A stretch of DNA of 64,000 bases. It comes from Svornostia abyssi. Its GTDB lineage: Bacteria > Actinomycetota > Thermoleophilia > Solirubrobacterales > Solirubrobacteraceae. Below the pieces are notes generated by a model, which worked only from the letters and a program-made list of their open reading frames with translations, did no database searches and was not told the DNA's origin. The DNA is taken from the NCBI GenBank assembly GCA_024666565.1, contig CP088295.1:3596001-3660000 (forward strand). Direction: 5' to 3'. How positions within the stretch are numbered: the stretch's first letter is position 1; each line of letters starts with the position of its first letter. The translations under genes and the position numbers were made by a program. Below are positions 45,930 through 54,711 of this stretch, one piece after another.

Positions 45930-46817
45930 TCAGGTGCGCACGGACCAGGTCACGACCTTCGTGTTGCAGCCCTCCTGGACGGCCCCGGCCGCGTCGACGC
46001 CGGCCACGTCGACCTGGAAGCGGCCGCTGCCGCCGGTGCGGCTCACCCGGCCCTTGATGTCGTACCCGTACCGCCAGGTCAGCGTCTGGCCGGGGTACTC
46101 CTGCGTGAAGACATCGCCGAATGCGCCGCCTGAGAGCGGGAAGTCGACCAGGTAGTCCGACAGGACGGTCCATCCGCCCGTCGCGCACTCCGCGGCCCAG
46201 CCGAAGTGCATGTGGCGCACCTCGCTGCCGTCGTCCTCGAGTTCGAAGACGACCGGGTACTCCTGGCTCGTCACGCCCCCGTAGACCCGGCGGCTGTCGT
46301 GCTCGATGCGAAACGACTCCGACCGGCTCTTGCATGTCGAGCCGTCCTGGAACGTCACGGTCGCCTGGATCGACCCGCTGATGAAGCGCCGCCCGACCGT
46401 CGCGGTGAGCCGCTCGTCGACCCGCACCGCGGCCGACGAGGCGTTCGTGAAGATCGACGACGCGTTCGTCACCGTCGTGCGGACCGTGGCGCGGACCCGG
46501 CCAGCGCGGCTCACGGTCGCGCCGCGGATCTCGCCGCCCCGCGCGTCGTGGGCGTAGGAGAAGCACTCGCCGCCGTACTGCGCGACCATCCGGCTGACCC
46601 GGCCGCCGCGCACCTCGAGGACCAACGGGCGCAGCCCGTAGGACGTGGTCCCGGCGTAGAGCCTCGCGGACGTCGCCGCCGGGGCGGCGACCGCGGGCGT
46701 GGCGGCCCCGGACGTGCGGTACCGGGAGAGGTCTTTCGCCGCGTCGGCGGGCGCGGCGCCGACGGCCGCGATGAGCAGCGCGCAGGCGGCGGGGATGGAG
46801 ATCCGGATCCGAAGCAT
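45930..46817 (-). CDS. Secreted hypothetical protein with internal beta-domain repeat
   Basis: 295 residues from ATG 46817, which begins a signal peptide (LRIRISIPAACALLIAAVGA, cleavage near ADAA). The mature protein has two related beta-rich halves: SARLYAGTTSYGLRPLVLEV and SRRVYGGVTSQEYPVVFELE both start a strand-rich domain, followed by matching Cys-containing segments (GGECFSYAHDA and WAAECATGGW). This suggests an internal duplication with conserved disulfides. I do not recognise the fold. It ends 28 bases upstream of efp and probably forms its own unit. Confidence 0.78.
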   Translation of the reverse strand: MLRIRISIPAACALLIAAVGAAPADAAKDLSRYRTSGAATPAVAAPAATSARLYAGTTSYGLRPLVLEVRGGRVSRMVAQYGGECFSYAHDARGGEIRGATVSRAGRVRATVRTTVTNASSIFTNASSAAVRVDERLTATVGRRFISGSIQATVTFQDGSTCKSRSESFRIEHDSRRVYGGVTSQEYPVVFELEDDGSEVRHMHFGWAAECATGGWTVLSDYLVDFPLSGGAFGDVFTQEYPGQTLTWRYGYDIKGRVSRTGGSGRFQVDVAGVDAAGAVQEGCNTKVVTWSVRT

Positions 46818-46930
46818 CGGCCCATTGGATCCGACATCCGTCACCGCGTCATCCGCTCGCACTACGACAGCGCGCGGGGAGTTCTGAGGGTGTCTCCCGG
46901 GGAAACCACGGACCCGGGGTACGGGCCCCG

Positions 46931-48205
46931 TCAGAGCCCGAGCCGCTGGACGACCGGTGTGGACGTCACGCCGTGCAGGATGATCGACGCGCCGGTGCAC
47001 GCGACGACGGTCCAGTACACGAGCTCCGCCTCCCCCGCTGCCAGCGCCCCGCTGCCGATCCCGACGGCGACGTAGTAGAACGAGCCGATCCCGCGGATCC
47101 CGAACCAGCCGATGAACGCGCGCTCGGCGAGGGGAAGCCGCAACGGCGTGAGCGCGACGATCGTGAGGAGGGGCCGAATCGCGAGCAGCAGGATCGCGGC
47201 GAGCAGCCACCCGCCGACCCCCGGGGCCTGCAGACCCGCGAGGGTCACGGTGCTGCCGAGGAGCAGCACGATGGCCAGCTCGGCGAACTGCTCGACCGTG
47301 CGCGCCCCGTCGTGGACCCGCGCGTGGAAATCGTGGTGGCGCTCGTAGCGGCGAAACGCGAGACCGCCCGCGAACGCAGCCAGGAACCCGTACGCCCCGG
47401 CGATCTCCGTCAGCCCGTAGAGCACGAGGACGCTCGCCATCGCCAGCCAGCCGTCGAGCTGCGGGACGAGGATGCCACGCGCGTGCAGGCGGGACACGCC
47501 GATCGCCAGGCCGCGCCCGACGACCCCACCGAGCGCGAGGCCCACGACCGTGGCGTAGAGCACGTCCGCCAGGATCCACTCCGCAAGCCAGCCGCTCCCA
47601 CCCTCGCCCGCGATGAAGATCCCGAGCAGGACGAACGGGAACGCCAGGCCGTCGTTGAACCCCGCCTCCGCCGTCAGGGCGAACTTCGGCTCGGGCTCCT
47701 CGCCCTCCCCCGGCGGCCCGACCTGCACGTCGTCGGCGAGCACGGGGTCGGTCGGCGCGAGCGCCCCGCCGAGCACCATCGCGGCCCCGAGCGACAGGCC
47801 GAGCAGGCCCATGCCGAGCAGCACCACCAGGCCGATGGTGATCGGCATGACCACACCGAGCAGGATCGCCGGCGACCGCCAGCCGCGCCAGCGCAGCGGA
47901 CGGTCGAGCTTCAGGCCGGCGCTGAACAACGCGATGATCACCGCGATCTCGGTGAGGTGCTCGATGATGTCCGCGTCCTTCAGCGGGTCGAGCAGGTCCA
48001 CCCCGAGCACATGCAGGCCGGCGGCGAGCACCGCGCCGAACGCCAGGTAGACGATCGCGGCGGTGAACGCCCGCTCGCGCTGGCGCGGGATCGCCACGAT
48101 GGCCGCGAGCAGCGCAATGCCGCCGAAGAAGAGCCCGATGGCGTAGGGCTCGCCCGCTGAGAAACCCTCCGCGGCGGCGAGGCAGAACAGGTCGTCGCCG
48201 GCCAC
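46931..48205 (-). CDS. CPA1-type Na+(K+)/H+ antiporter
   Basis: About 424 residues from GTG 48205 (a TTG at 48238 is possible). There are 11-12 hydrophobic segments. The transport core has GGALAPTDPVLADDVQVG (the conserved PTDPV) and LTAEAGFNDGLAFPFVLLGI (the ND pair that binds the cation). A charged loop between them (PPGEGEEPEPKF) and the GWFGIRGIGSFYYVAVGIGS motif match the CPA1 branch. It exchanges Na+ or K+ for H+ across the membrane. No C-terminal regulatory domain is present. Confidence 0.88.
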   Translation of the reverse strand: MAGDDLFCLAAAEGFSAGEPYAIGLFFGGIALLAAIVAIPRQRERAFTAAIVYLAFGAVLAAGLHVLGVDLLDPLKDADIIEHLTEIAVIIALFSAGLKLDRPLRWRGWRSPAILLGVVMPITIGLVVLLGMGLLGLSLGAAMVLGGALAPTDPVLADDVQVGPPGEGEEPEPKFALTAEAGFNDGLAFPFVLLGIFIAGEGGSGWLAEWILADVLYATVVGLALGGVVGRGLAIGVSRLHARGILVPQLDGWLAMASVLVLYGLTEIAGAYGFLAAFAGGLAFRRYERHHDFHARVHDGARTVEQFAELAIVLLLGSTVTLAGLQAPGVGGWLLAAILLLAIRPLLTIVALTPLRLPLAERAFIGWFGIRGIGSFYYVAVGIGSGALAAGEAELVYWTVVACTGASIILHGVTSTPVVQRLGL

Positions 48206-48269
48206 GCTCCCGAGCCTACCCCGCCCGCTGGCGCTCAAGCGGCGCGCTGCGTGACCGACCTTCCTGGTG

Positions 48270-49478
48270 ATGCGCGATCACCGGCTCCCCGCGTTCGTCG
48301 GCGCCGCCGCCCTGCTGACGGCGCTGCTCGCCGTCCTCGGCCTGCAGGACTTCGCCTTCAACGACTACGACAGCGAGGCGCGGCCGGCGTTCACCGCACT
48401 CACCGGCGGGGATCTCGCCACCTTCTTCGAGGGGCTGCCCGCGTACGCCGGCTCGCTGCTCCTGCGCGCGCCCTTCGCACTCGGCGCCGACGCGCTCGGC
48501 GGCGGTGAGCTCGCGGTCTACCGAGCCGTGGCCATTCCCGGCCTCATCGCACTGGCGGGCCTCGCCGTCGTGCTCGCGCTCCGGATCCCCGGCCGCGGCG
48601 CGTGGGTGGCGCTCGCGGTCGTCGCCGCCAACCCGCTCGCGCTCGAGGCGCTCGAGTACGGGCACGCCGAGGAGCTCCTCGTCGGCACCCTCTGCGTCGG
48701 CGCGGTGCTGCTCGCGCTCGGCGAGCGCGCCATTCCGGCCGGGATCGTGCTCGGCGTCGCGGTGGCGGCGAAGCCGTGGGCCCTCCTAGCGGTCGGGCCC
48801 GTGCTCCTCGCCCTGCCCCGCGGCCAGGTCCGCGCGCTGCTGGCCGCCGGCGTCGCCGGCGGGCTCTTCGTGGTCCCGGTCCTCCTCTTCGGCGGTGTCG
48901 GCGCACGGGTCGGCGCAGAGACCGGCGCGGTCTTCCATCCGTGGCAGGTCTGGTGGTTCCTCGGCGACGGGACGGCGCCCGCCAACGGCGTCGCCGGGTA
49001 TCGCGACGCGCCAGGGTGGCTCTCCCCCATCACACACCCGCTGATCCTCCTCACCGGGATGCTCCTGGCGGCGGCGTGGGCCCGTCGCGGGCGCGACCGG
49101 ACCGACGCGCTCGCGCTCCTCGCGCTGATCCTCCTGATGCGCTGCCTGCTCGACCCGTGGAACAACCCGTACTACGAGCTGCCGTTCGTTCTCGCGCTGG
49201 TGGCGTGGGAATGCGCCCGCGGTGCCGCGGTCCCCGTCCTCGCCGCCGCCGTGACCGGGCTCTGCTGGCTGACGCTCGTCTTTGCGCCGCAGCACGTCGC
49301 GCCGGACGTCTACTCGGCGCTGTACCTCGCCTGGGCGCTGCCCTGCGCGCTGCTGCTCGGCTTGCGCATCTACTCGCCCCGACGGGCGCATCGCCTCGCA
49401 GACGCCGTCCGTCGCCGCCTCCCGGACGGCGACCTGGAGCTCACGGGACGACCGTCAGCGCCTTCGGCAGGCCGTTGA
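48270..49478 (+). CDS. Polytopic membrane protein, GT-C (GT87/DUF2029-like)
   Basis: 402 residues from ATG 48270; a GTG immediately before it is also possible. About ten membrane helices are predicted, and the first outer loop (DFAFNDYDSEARPAFTALTG) has the acidic residues expected of lipid-linked sugar transferases of the GT-C fold. Segments such as AANPLALEALEYGHAEELLV and GVAVAAKPWALLAVGPVLLA resemble GT87 alpha-mannosyltransferases of actinobacteria. The donor would be a polyprenyl-phosphate sugar. The 3' end overlaps the convergent peptidase gene by 38 bases. Confidence 0.72.
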   Translation: MRDHRLPAFVGAAALLTALLAVLGLQDFAFNDYDSEARPAFTALTGGDLATFFEGLPAYAGSLLLRAPFALGADALGGGELAVYRAVAIPGLIALAGLAVVLALRIPGRGAWVALAVVAANPLALEALEYGHAEELLVGTLCVGAVLLALGERAIPAGIVLGVAVAAKPWALLAVGPVLLALPRGQVRALLAAGVAGGLFVVPVLLFGGVGARVGAETGAVFHPWQVWWFLGDGTAPANGVAGYRDAPGWLSPITHPLILLTGMLLAAAWARRGRDRTDALALLALILLMRCLLDPWNNPYYELPFVLALVAWECARGAAVPVLAAAVTGLCWLTLVFAPQHVAPDVYSALYLAWALPCALLLGLRIYSPRRAHRLADAVRRRLPDGDLELTGRPSAPSAGR

Positions 49479-50520
49479 GCACGTCCGCGCCGTCCTCGGT
49501 GACGGCGACGAGATCCTCGATGCGCACACCCACCCGCCCGGGCAGGTAGACGCCCGGTTCGACGGTCACGACATGGCCGGGCACGAGCGCGGTCTCCCCG
49601 AGCTTCGACAGCCGCGGGCCCTCGTGGACCTCCATGCCGACGCCATGTCCGAGGCCGTGGCCGAAGTGCTCGGCGTGGCCGGCCTCGTCGATGATCGTGC
49701 GGGCGACCGCGTCGACCTCGCGGCCCGTCGGGCCGGGCCGGACGGCCGCGAGCGCGGCCTCCTGCGCGCGCAGGACCAGGTCGTAGATGTCACGGTCACG
49801 CGGATCCAGGTCCCCGGTCGCGACGGTCCGCGTGCAGTCCGAGGCGTAGCCGTCCATCTGCGCCCCCCAGTCGACGACGACGAGGGTGTTCGCCGGGATC
49901 GGCACGTCGCGCGGTTCGGCGTGCGGCAGCGCGCCGTGCGCAGCCGCCGCGACGATCGGTGAGAAGGAGACGCCCGACGCGCCCCGGCGGCGCATGGCGA
50001 TCTCGAGCTCCAGCGCGATGTCGCGCTCGGTGCGGCCGACGATGCCGCCTTCGAGGATGACCTCGGTGAACGCGGCGTCGGCGACCTTCGCAGCGGCCCG
50101 GATGCGCTCGATCTCGTCGGGCTCCTTGACGGCACGGAGCCCCTCGACGACGCCGCCCGCCGCGACGAGCTCGACCCCGTCGGCGAGCTGCTCGTGCAGC
50201 CGCGCGTGCTGCTTGACCGTCAGGTGCGTGTCGTCGAAGCCGAGGCGCAGCGGGGCGGCGTCGCGCAGCTCCTCGGCGGCCCGCGCGAGCAGGTCGGGGG
50301 CGATGCGGTGCTCCCACGCGTCGCCGACCTGGTCGGCGGCCTGCGTGAGGTAGCGGAAGTCCGTGATGAACGCGCGGCGCCCGGGTCCGACGATCGCGGC
50401 GGCGTTGCTGCCGGTGAACCCGCACAGCCAGCGCACGTTGACGAGGTTGGTGACGAGCAGCGCGTCGACCTCGTGCTCGGCCAGCGCGGCCTCCAGGCGA
50501 TCGGCTCGGGTGCCACTCAT
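49441..50520 (-). CDS. M24 Xaa-Pro aminopeptidase/dipeptidase
   Basis: 359 residues. The creatinase-like N-terminal domain (LLVTNLVNVRWLCGFTGSNA) is followed by the pita-bread domain with all five metal ligands: VVVDWGAQMDGYASDCTRTV (two Asp), HFGHGLGHGVGMEVHEGP (His), VTVEPGVYLPG (Glu) and GVRIEDLVAVTE (Glu). It removes N-terminal residues before Pro or splits X-Pro dipeptides. It is usually called pepQ or pepP beside aroQ and efp; here aroQ overlaps its start by 4 bases while efp is 3.5 kb away, separated by three unrelated genes. Confidence 0.92.
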   Translation of the reverse strand: MSGTRADRLEAALAEHEVDALLVTNLVNVRWLCGFTGSNAAAIVGPGRRAFITDFRYLTQAADQVGDAWEHRIAPDLLARAAEELRDAAPLRLGFDDTHLTVKQHARLHEQLADGVELVAAGGVVEGLRAVKEPDEIERIRAAAKVADAAFTEVILEGGIVGRTERDIALELEIAMRRRGASGVSFSPIVAAAAHGALPHAEPRDVPIPANTLVVVDWGAQMDGYASDCTRTVATGDLDPRDRDIYDLVLRAQEAALAAVRPGPTGREVDAVARTIIDEAGHAEHFGHGLGHGVGMEVHEGPRLSKLGETALVPGHVVTVEPGVYLPGRVGVRIEDLVAVTEDGADVLNGLPKALTVVP

Positions 50521-50963
50521 CCGGCGAGGTGCTCCTTCATGAGCGCCAGCGCGTCGCGGTACCCGTCAGGCCCCTGGCCCTTGACCGTCGCGAAGCACAG
50601 CTCGCGCACGACGGAGACGTGCCGCCACTCCTCGCGCGTCTCGGGGTCGGACAGGTGCACCTCGACGGCGGGCAGCGCCGCGATCTCGAGCGCGTCGCGG
50701 ATCGACCACGCGTAGTGCGTCCACGCGCCCGGGTTGATGAGGATCCCGTCCGCGAGACCGTCGAGGTTGTGGAGGTTGTTGATGAACTCCGATTCGGAGT
50801 TCGTCTGCATGAACCGGATCTGCAGCCCCAGCTCCTTCGCCCATTTCTCGATGTGCTGCTCGAGCTGGTCGTACGTGATGCCGCCGTAGATCGCGGCGGG
50901 CCGCCGGCCGAGCTGGTCGAGGTTCACGCCGTGCAGGACGGCGATGCGGTTGTGCGCGCTCAC
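50517..50963 (-). CDS. aroQ: Type II 3-dehydroquinate dehydratase
   Basis: 148 residues, the dodecameric type II size. Active-site landmarks are AVLHGVNLDQLGRRPAAIYG (Arg and Tyr of the flexible loop), FMQTNSESEFINNLHN, INPGAWTHYAWSIRDAL (catalytic His) and VEVHLSDPETREEWR. It dehydrates 3-dehydroquinate to dehydroshikimate by trans-elimination. It follows the aroKB fusion by a 4-base overlap, giving consecutive pathway steps in one transcript. Confidence 0.95.
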   Translation of the reverse strand: MSAHNRIAVLHGVNLDQLGRRPAAIYGGITYDQLEQHIEKWAKELGLQIRFMQTNSESEFINNLHNLDGLADGILINPGAWTHYAWSIRDALEIAALPAVEVHLSDPETREEWRHVSVVRELCFATVKGQGPDGYRDALALMKEHLAG

Positions 50964-52465
50964 GCGGACAACTCTTGCACGGCGCCCAGCAGATCAGGCG
51001 CTGCCACGTGCTGGCCGAACACGACGTCACCGGGCGCCCTGACGAGGACGAACGGGGTGTCCTCCCCCACGCGCTTCTTGTCGCTGCGCGTCGCAGCCGC
51101 CACGCGGGCCGCGTCGATCTCCGCGTCCATGCGGGTCGGCAGTCCCGCCTCGGCCAGGAGTCCGCCGACCTCCTCGCGCAGGTCGTCGAGCCCGGACAGG
51201 CGCAGCGCGGCCAGCAGGCCGAGGGCGACGGCCTCGCCATGGCGATAGCGCGCGTAGCCCGTGACCGTTTCGATCGCGTGCCCCACGGTATGCCCGAGGT
51301 TCAGGATCTGCCGCAGCCCGCCGTCGCGCTCGTCGGCGGCGACCACCCGCAGCTTCGTCCGCGCGCACGCCAGCACCGTCTGCTCGTCGACGGGCACGCC
51401 GGAGCGCACGCGCTCCCAGAGCGGGCCGCCGGCGATGAGCGCCGTCTTGACCACCTCGGCGTATCCGGCCGCACGCTCGGCCTCCGGCAGCGTCGCGAGC
51501 ACGTCGTGCAGCACGTGCACGGCCTGGGGCTGGTGAAACGCGCCGACGTAGTTCTTGCCCTCAGGCAGGTCGACGCCCGTCTTGCCGCCGTACGCCGAGT
51601 CGACCTGGGCGACGATCGTCGTCGGGACGTGGACGACGCCGATCCCCCGCTGGTAGGACGCCGCGACGAAGCCGGCGATGTCGCCGACCACACCGCCGCC
51701 GACCGCGACGACGCGGGTGCGCCGCGTCGCGCCGCGGGAGGCCAGCGCCCGCCACAGCGCCTCGGCGGTCGCCAGGGTCTTCTGCTCCTCACCCGCGGCG
51801 AACGTCAGGCGCGGCACCTCGACCAGCCGCTCGCCGAGCACGGCGGCCGCGACCTGGTCGTCGGTGATGAGGACGTCGTCGCCCTGCGCGTCGGGCCAGG
51901 CGCCGAACCACACGGGGTAGTCGCCGCCCGTGCTCGTCGCCCACGCCATCCGCACGCCGTCGCCGGCCGTCGCGAGCTGCTGCAGCGCGGGCAGCGCCCG
52001 CACCACGGCACCACGGCCCCCCTCGACGAGGAACGCGTCGGCCGCGTCCTCGTAGGCGTCCTGGCGCTCGGCCCACAGCGCGGCGAAGCGATCGCGGTCC
52101 TGCGCCAGCGGGCGGTTGCCACCCTGCGCCCGGCGCCACGCGGTCTCCTCGGAGACCTCGAGGAGCGCCACGGTGTGGGACCGCAACGCGTCGCGGACCC
52201 GCGCGGATCCCAGCGCGCCCCCGCCGAGCGCCACCGGCTGTCCTTCGGCGGCGGCGTCGAGCAGCTCGAGCACGACGCGTTCCTCGCGCTCGCGGAACGC
52301 GGCCTCGCCGTCGCGCTCGAACAGCGCGGCGATCGACATGCCCGCGTCGCGCTCGATCGCCTCGTCGGCGTCGAGCGGCTCGGTGCCCAGACGGGCGGCG
52401 GCATCACGGGCGGCGGACGACTTGCCCGCGCCCATGAACCCTACGAAGACGAGTGCGCGTGCCAC
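50960..52465 (-). CDS. aroKB: Bifunctional shikimate kinase / 3-dehydroquinate synthase
   Basis: 501 residues in one frame. Residues 1 to about 165 are shikimate kinase: Walker A FVGFMGAGKSSAARDAAARL, substrate-binding LDADEAIERDAGMSIAALFE and the GGGALGS loop, with the lid GGNRPLAQD. Residues about 170-501 are dehydroquinate synthase: GGGVVGDIAGFVAASYQRG, HVPTTIVAQVDSAYGGKTGV, and the metal-binding LNLGHTVGHAIE and YRHGEAVALG. The two activities are pathway steps 5 and 2, so the fusion does not channel adjacent steps but guarantees equal expression. It overlaps aroC by 25 bases. Confidence 0.95.
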   Translation of the reverse strand: MARALVFVGFMGAGKSSAARDAAARLGTEPLDADEAIERDAGMSIAALFERDGEAAFREREERVVLELLDAAAEGQPVALGGGALGSARVRDALRSHTVALLEVSEETAWRRAQGGNRPLAQDRDRFAALWAERQDAYEDAADAFLVEGGRGAVVRALPALQQLATAGDGVRMAWATSTGGDYPVWFGAWPDAQGDDVLITDDQVAAAVLGERLVEVPRLTFAAGEEQKTLATAEALWRALASRGATRRTRVVAVGGGVVGDIAGFVAASYQRGIGVVHVPTTIVAQVDSAYGGKTGVDLPEGKNYVGAFHQPQAVHVLHDVLATLPEAERAAGYAEVVKTALIAGGPLWERVRSGVPVDEQTVLACARTKLRVVAADERDGGLRQILNLGHTVGHAIETVTGYARYRHGEAVALGLLAALRLSGLDDLREEVGGLLAEAGLPTRMDAEIDAARVAAATRSDKKRVGEDTPFVLVRAPGDVVFGQHVAAPDLLGAVQELSA

Positions 52466-53613
52466 CCGATGCGCTCGCGGTACCGATCGACGGCGTCACG
52501 GACGTCGTCGATGTGATCCCCGCCGAACTTGGTGCGGTACGCGCTGGCGAGCACGAGCGCGACCATCGCCTCGCCGACGACGCCCGCCGCCGGCACGGTG
52601 CAGGAGTCGGTGCGCTCACGCAGCGCCTCCGCGGGCTCGTGCGTGTCGATGTCGACCGAGCGCAACGGCTTCGTCAGCGTCGGCAGCGGCTTCATCGCGG
52701 CCCGCGCGATGAGCGGATCGCCGGTCGTCATGCCGCCCTCGATGCCGCCCGCGTGATTCGTCTCTCGGACGAACGACCCGTCCCAGAAGATCTCGTCGTG
52801 CGCGCCCGAGCCGGGCGTCGCGCCCAGTGCGAACCCGTCGCCGAACTCCACGCCCTTGATCGCGTGGATCGAGACGAGCGCGCCGGCCAGCTGGCCGTCG
52901 ATGCGCTCCTCCCACGCGACGTGCGAGCCCAAGCCCGGCACGAGGCCGAACGCGAGCACCTCGAACGTGCCGCCGATCGACTCGTTGGCCTTGCGCTGCT
53001 GGTTGATGAACTGCACCATCGCGCGGCTCGTGTCCCTGTCCAGGCAGCGGACCGGGTCGTCGTCGACCCCGTCGAAGTCGTCGACCGTCAGCTGCGCCGT
53101 CCGCGCCGGAACGAAGACGTCGCCGATCGAGACCACGTGCGACCGGATCTCGACGCCGAGCTCGCGCAGGAACTGCCGGGCGACGGCGCCGCCGGCCACG
53201 CGCGCGGCGGTCTCGCGGGCGCTGGCCCGCTCGAGGATGTCCCGGACGTCCGACGCGTTGTACTTCTGCGTGCCGACGAGGTCGGCGTGGCCGGGACGCG
53301 GGAGGTGGACCTCGGGGACGTCGGCGTCGACCGGCCACGGGTTCATCCGCTCTTCCCAGTTCGCGTAGTCGCGATTGGGCACCTGCATGGCGATCGGCCC
53401 GCCGAGCGTGCGCCCGTGCCGCACGCCCGCCGTGACGTCCGCGCGATCGGTCTCGATCTTCATGCGCCCGCCGCGACCGTGGCCGAGCTGGCGGCGCGCG
53501 AGATCGCGATCCAGCGCCTCGCGATCGAGCTGCAGGCCGGCCGGGAGGCCTTCGAGGATGCAGGTGAGGCCGGGTCCGTGGGACTCGCCGGCAGTGGTCA
53601 TGCGCAGGCTCAT
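52441..53613 (-). CDS. aroC: Chorismate synthase
   Basis: 390 residues. N-terminal TTAGESHGPGLTCILEGLPA carries the catalytic His; RRQLGHGRGGRMKIETD, ASARETAARVAGGAVARQFL and the late KPLRSVDIDTHEPAEALRER and RTDSCTVPAAGVVGEAMVA segments are signatures. The enzyme uses reduced FMN to make chorismate from EPSP; an FMN reductase is not nearby. It starts 24 bases after the last pilus gene, so the aro genes may be read from the pilus promoter. Confidence 0.97.
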   Translation of the reverse strand: MSLRMTTAGESHGPGLTCILEGLPAGLQLDREALDRDLARRQLGHGRGGRMKIETDRADVTAGVRHGRTLGGPIAMQVPNRDYANWEERMNPWPVDADVPEVHLPRPGHADLVGTQKYNASDVRDILERASARETAARVAGGAVARQFLRELGVEIRSHVVSIGDVFVPARTAQLTVDDFDGVDDDPVRCLDRDTSRAMVQFINQQRKANESIGGTFEVLAFGLVPGLGSHVAWEERIDGQLAGALVSIHAIKGVEFGDGFALGATPGSGAHDEIFWDGSFVRETNHAGGIEGGMTTGDPLIARAAMKPLPTLTKPLRSVDIDTHEPAEALRERTDSCTVPAAGVVGEAMVALVLASAYRTKFGGDHIDDVRDAVDRYRERIGWHAHSSS

Positions 53614-53637
53614 TGCCCAGCGCAGTCTAGGACGGAT

Positions 53638-54711
53638 TCACCCCAGGAGCGCTGCGCTGGCCACCACGCGGCCGGTGCGGCTGAGCTTCAGCGCGCCGCG
53701 GGAGCTGGCCTTCGCCTTCGCGCGGCCGCGCTGCTTGGCCGACAGGCGGCGGATGACGCCGTCAGCCGCGTCGAAGCGGTAGCGGTCGAGCGTGTCGGCC
53801 GCGCCGTCCCGGCGTGCCTCGCGCACCGCCTTGCGCCCAGCCTTCGCGGCCTTCTTCGCCTTCTTCTTCGACGCCGAACTCGCCTTCTTGCTGCCGCCGC
53901 GCTTGACGATCGACGTCACGTCGAGCTGGTACTGGACGGGCGCCCCGCCCTCGGCCGGCGCGGCGCCGTCCAGGAACATGGTGTCGCCCTTGTCGAGCTC
54001 GAGCGTCTCGCACACGTCCGGTGAGGGACGGCACGTGCCGTCGCCCACGGCGGCGCCGATGCCGTCACCCATGAGGAAGACCGCGGTCTTGCCGTCGTCC
54101 AGGACACCCATGTAGACGAACATGGGGTTCTCGGCGTCGGGCAGGGGCGACAGGCGCGGGACGTTCTTGTAGGTCTTGACCGCGCCGCCGGCGGTGCCGA
54201 ACTTCACGGTGAGGTCGTAGCCGACCTCGCCGCTGCCCTTCGTCGCGCTGCCGCTGTCGTCGTCGTCCGAGGAGCCCGAGTCACCGCTGGTGTCCTCGCC
54301 GCTGCCCGAGTCCGACGAGCCGTCGCTGCTCCCGGAGTCCCCGGAGCCGGACGTGGACGTCCCGCTGGTGGTCTCGGACTTCATGTCCGCGGAGCTCCCA
54401 GACTGCCCGGAGTCCGTCGCCGTGCCGGCGGCCTGCGTCTGGGCGCCGGGGGCCTCCTCGCTGGGTGCGTCGAAGAACGGGTTGCGCATGCCGCCGGTTG
54501 CCGGCCCGTCGCCGGGCTCGGCGGTCTGGACCACGGCCGCGCGCAGACCCTGGGACTGGGTCGCGGGCGGCGTGACGGCCACCTCGTCGCCGCCGCTGCC
54601 ACCGCGCGCGAGCACGGTCGGCGCCGCGATGATCGCGATGCCGAGCACGAGGGCGATCGGCCACAGCCGCTTGTCGATGAGGTCCTGCCCGAGTCCGCGC
54701 AGCCAGGTCAC
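53638..54711 (-). CDS. Type IV pilus operon protein in PilP position
   Basis: 357 residues. One membrane helix (WPIALVLGIAIIAAPTVLA) follows a short cytoplasmic N terminus. A Ser/Gly/Asp-rich stretch of about 75 residues (e.g. SGSGDSGSSDGSSDSGSGED) leads to a beta domain: YDLTVKFGTAGGAVKTYKNV, MFVYMGVLDDGKTAVFLMGD and CRPSPDVCETLELDKGDTMF. The last 80 residues are Lys/Arg-rich, probably for cell-wall contact. There is no lipobox as in Gram-negative PilP, so it is likely an actinobacterial substitute linking PilN/PilO to the envelope. GTG start overlaps pilO by 4 bases. Confidence 0.72.
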   Translation of the reverse strand: MTWLRGLGQDLIDKRLWPIALVLGIAIIAAPTVLARGGSGGDEVAVTPPATQSQGLRAAVVQTAEPGDGPATGGMRNPFFDAPSEEAPGAQTQAAGTATDSGQSGSSADMKSETTSGTSTSGSGDSGSSDGSSDSGSGEDTSGDSGSSDDDDSGSATKGSGEVGYDLTVKFGTAGGAVKTYKNVPRLSPLPDAENPMFVYMGVLDDGKTAVFLMGDGIGAAVGDGTCRPSPDVCETLELDKGDTMFLDGAAPAEGGAPVQYQLDVTSIVKRGGSKKASSASKKKAKKAAKAGRKAVREARRDGAADTLDRYRFDAADGVIRRLSAKQRGRAKAKASSRGALKLSRTGRVVASAALLG

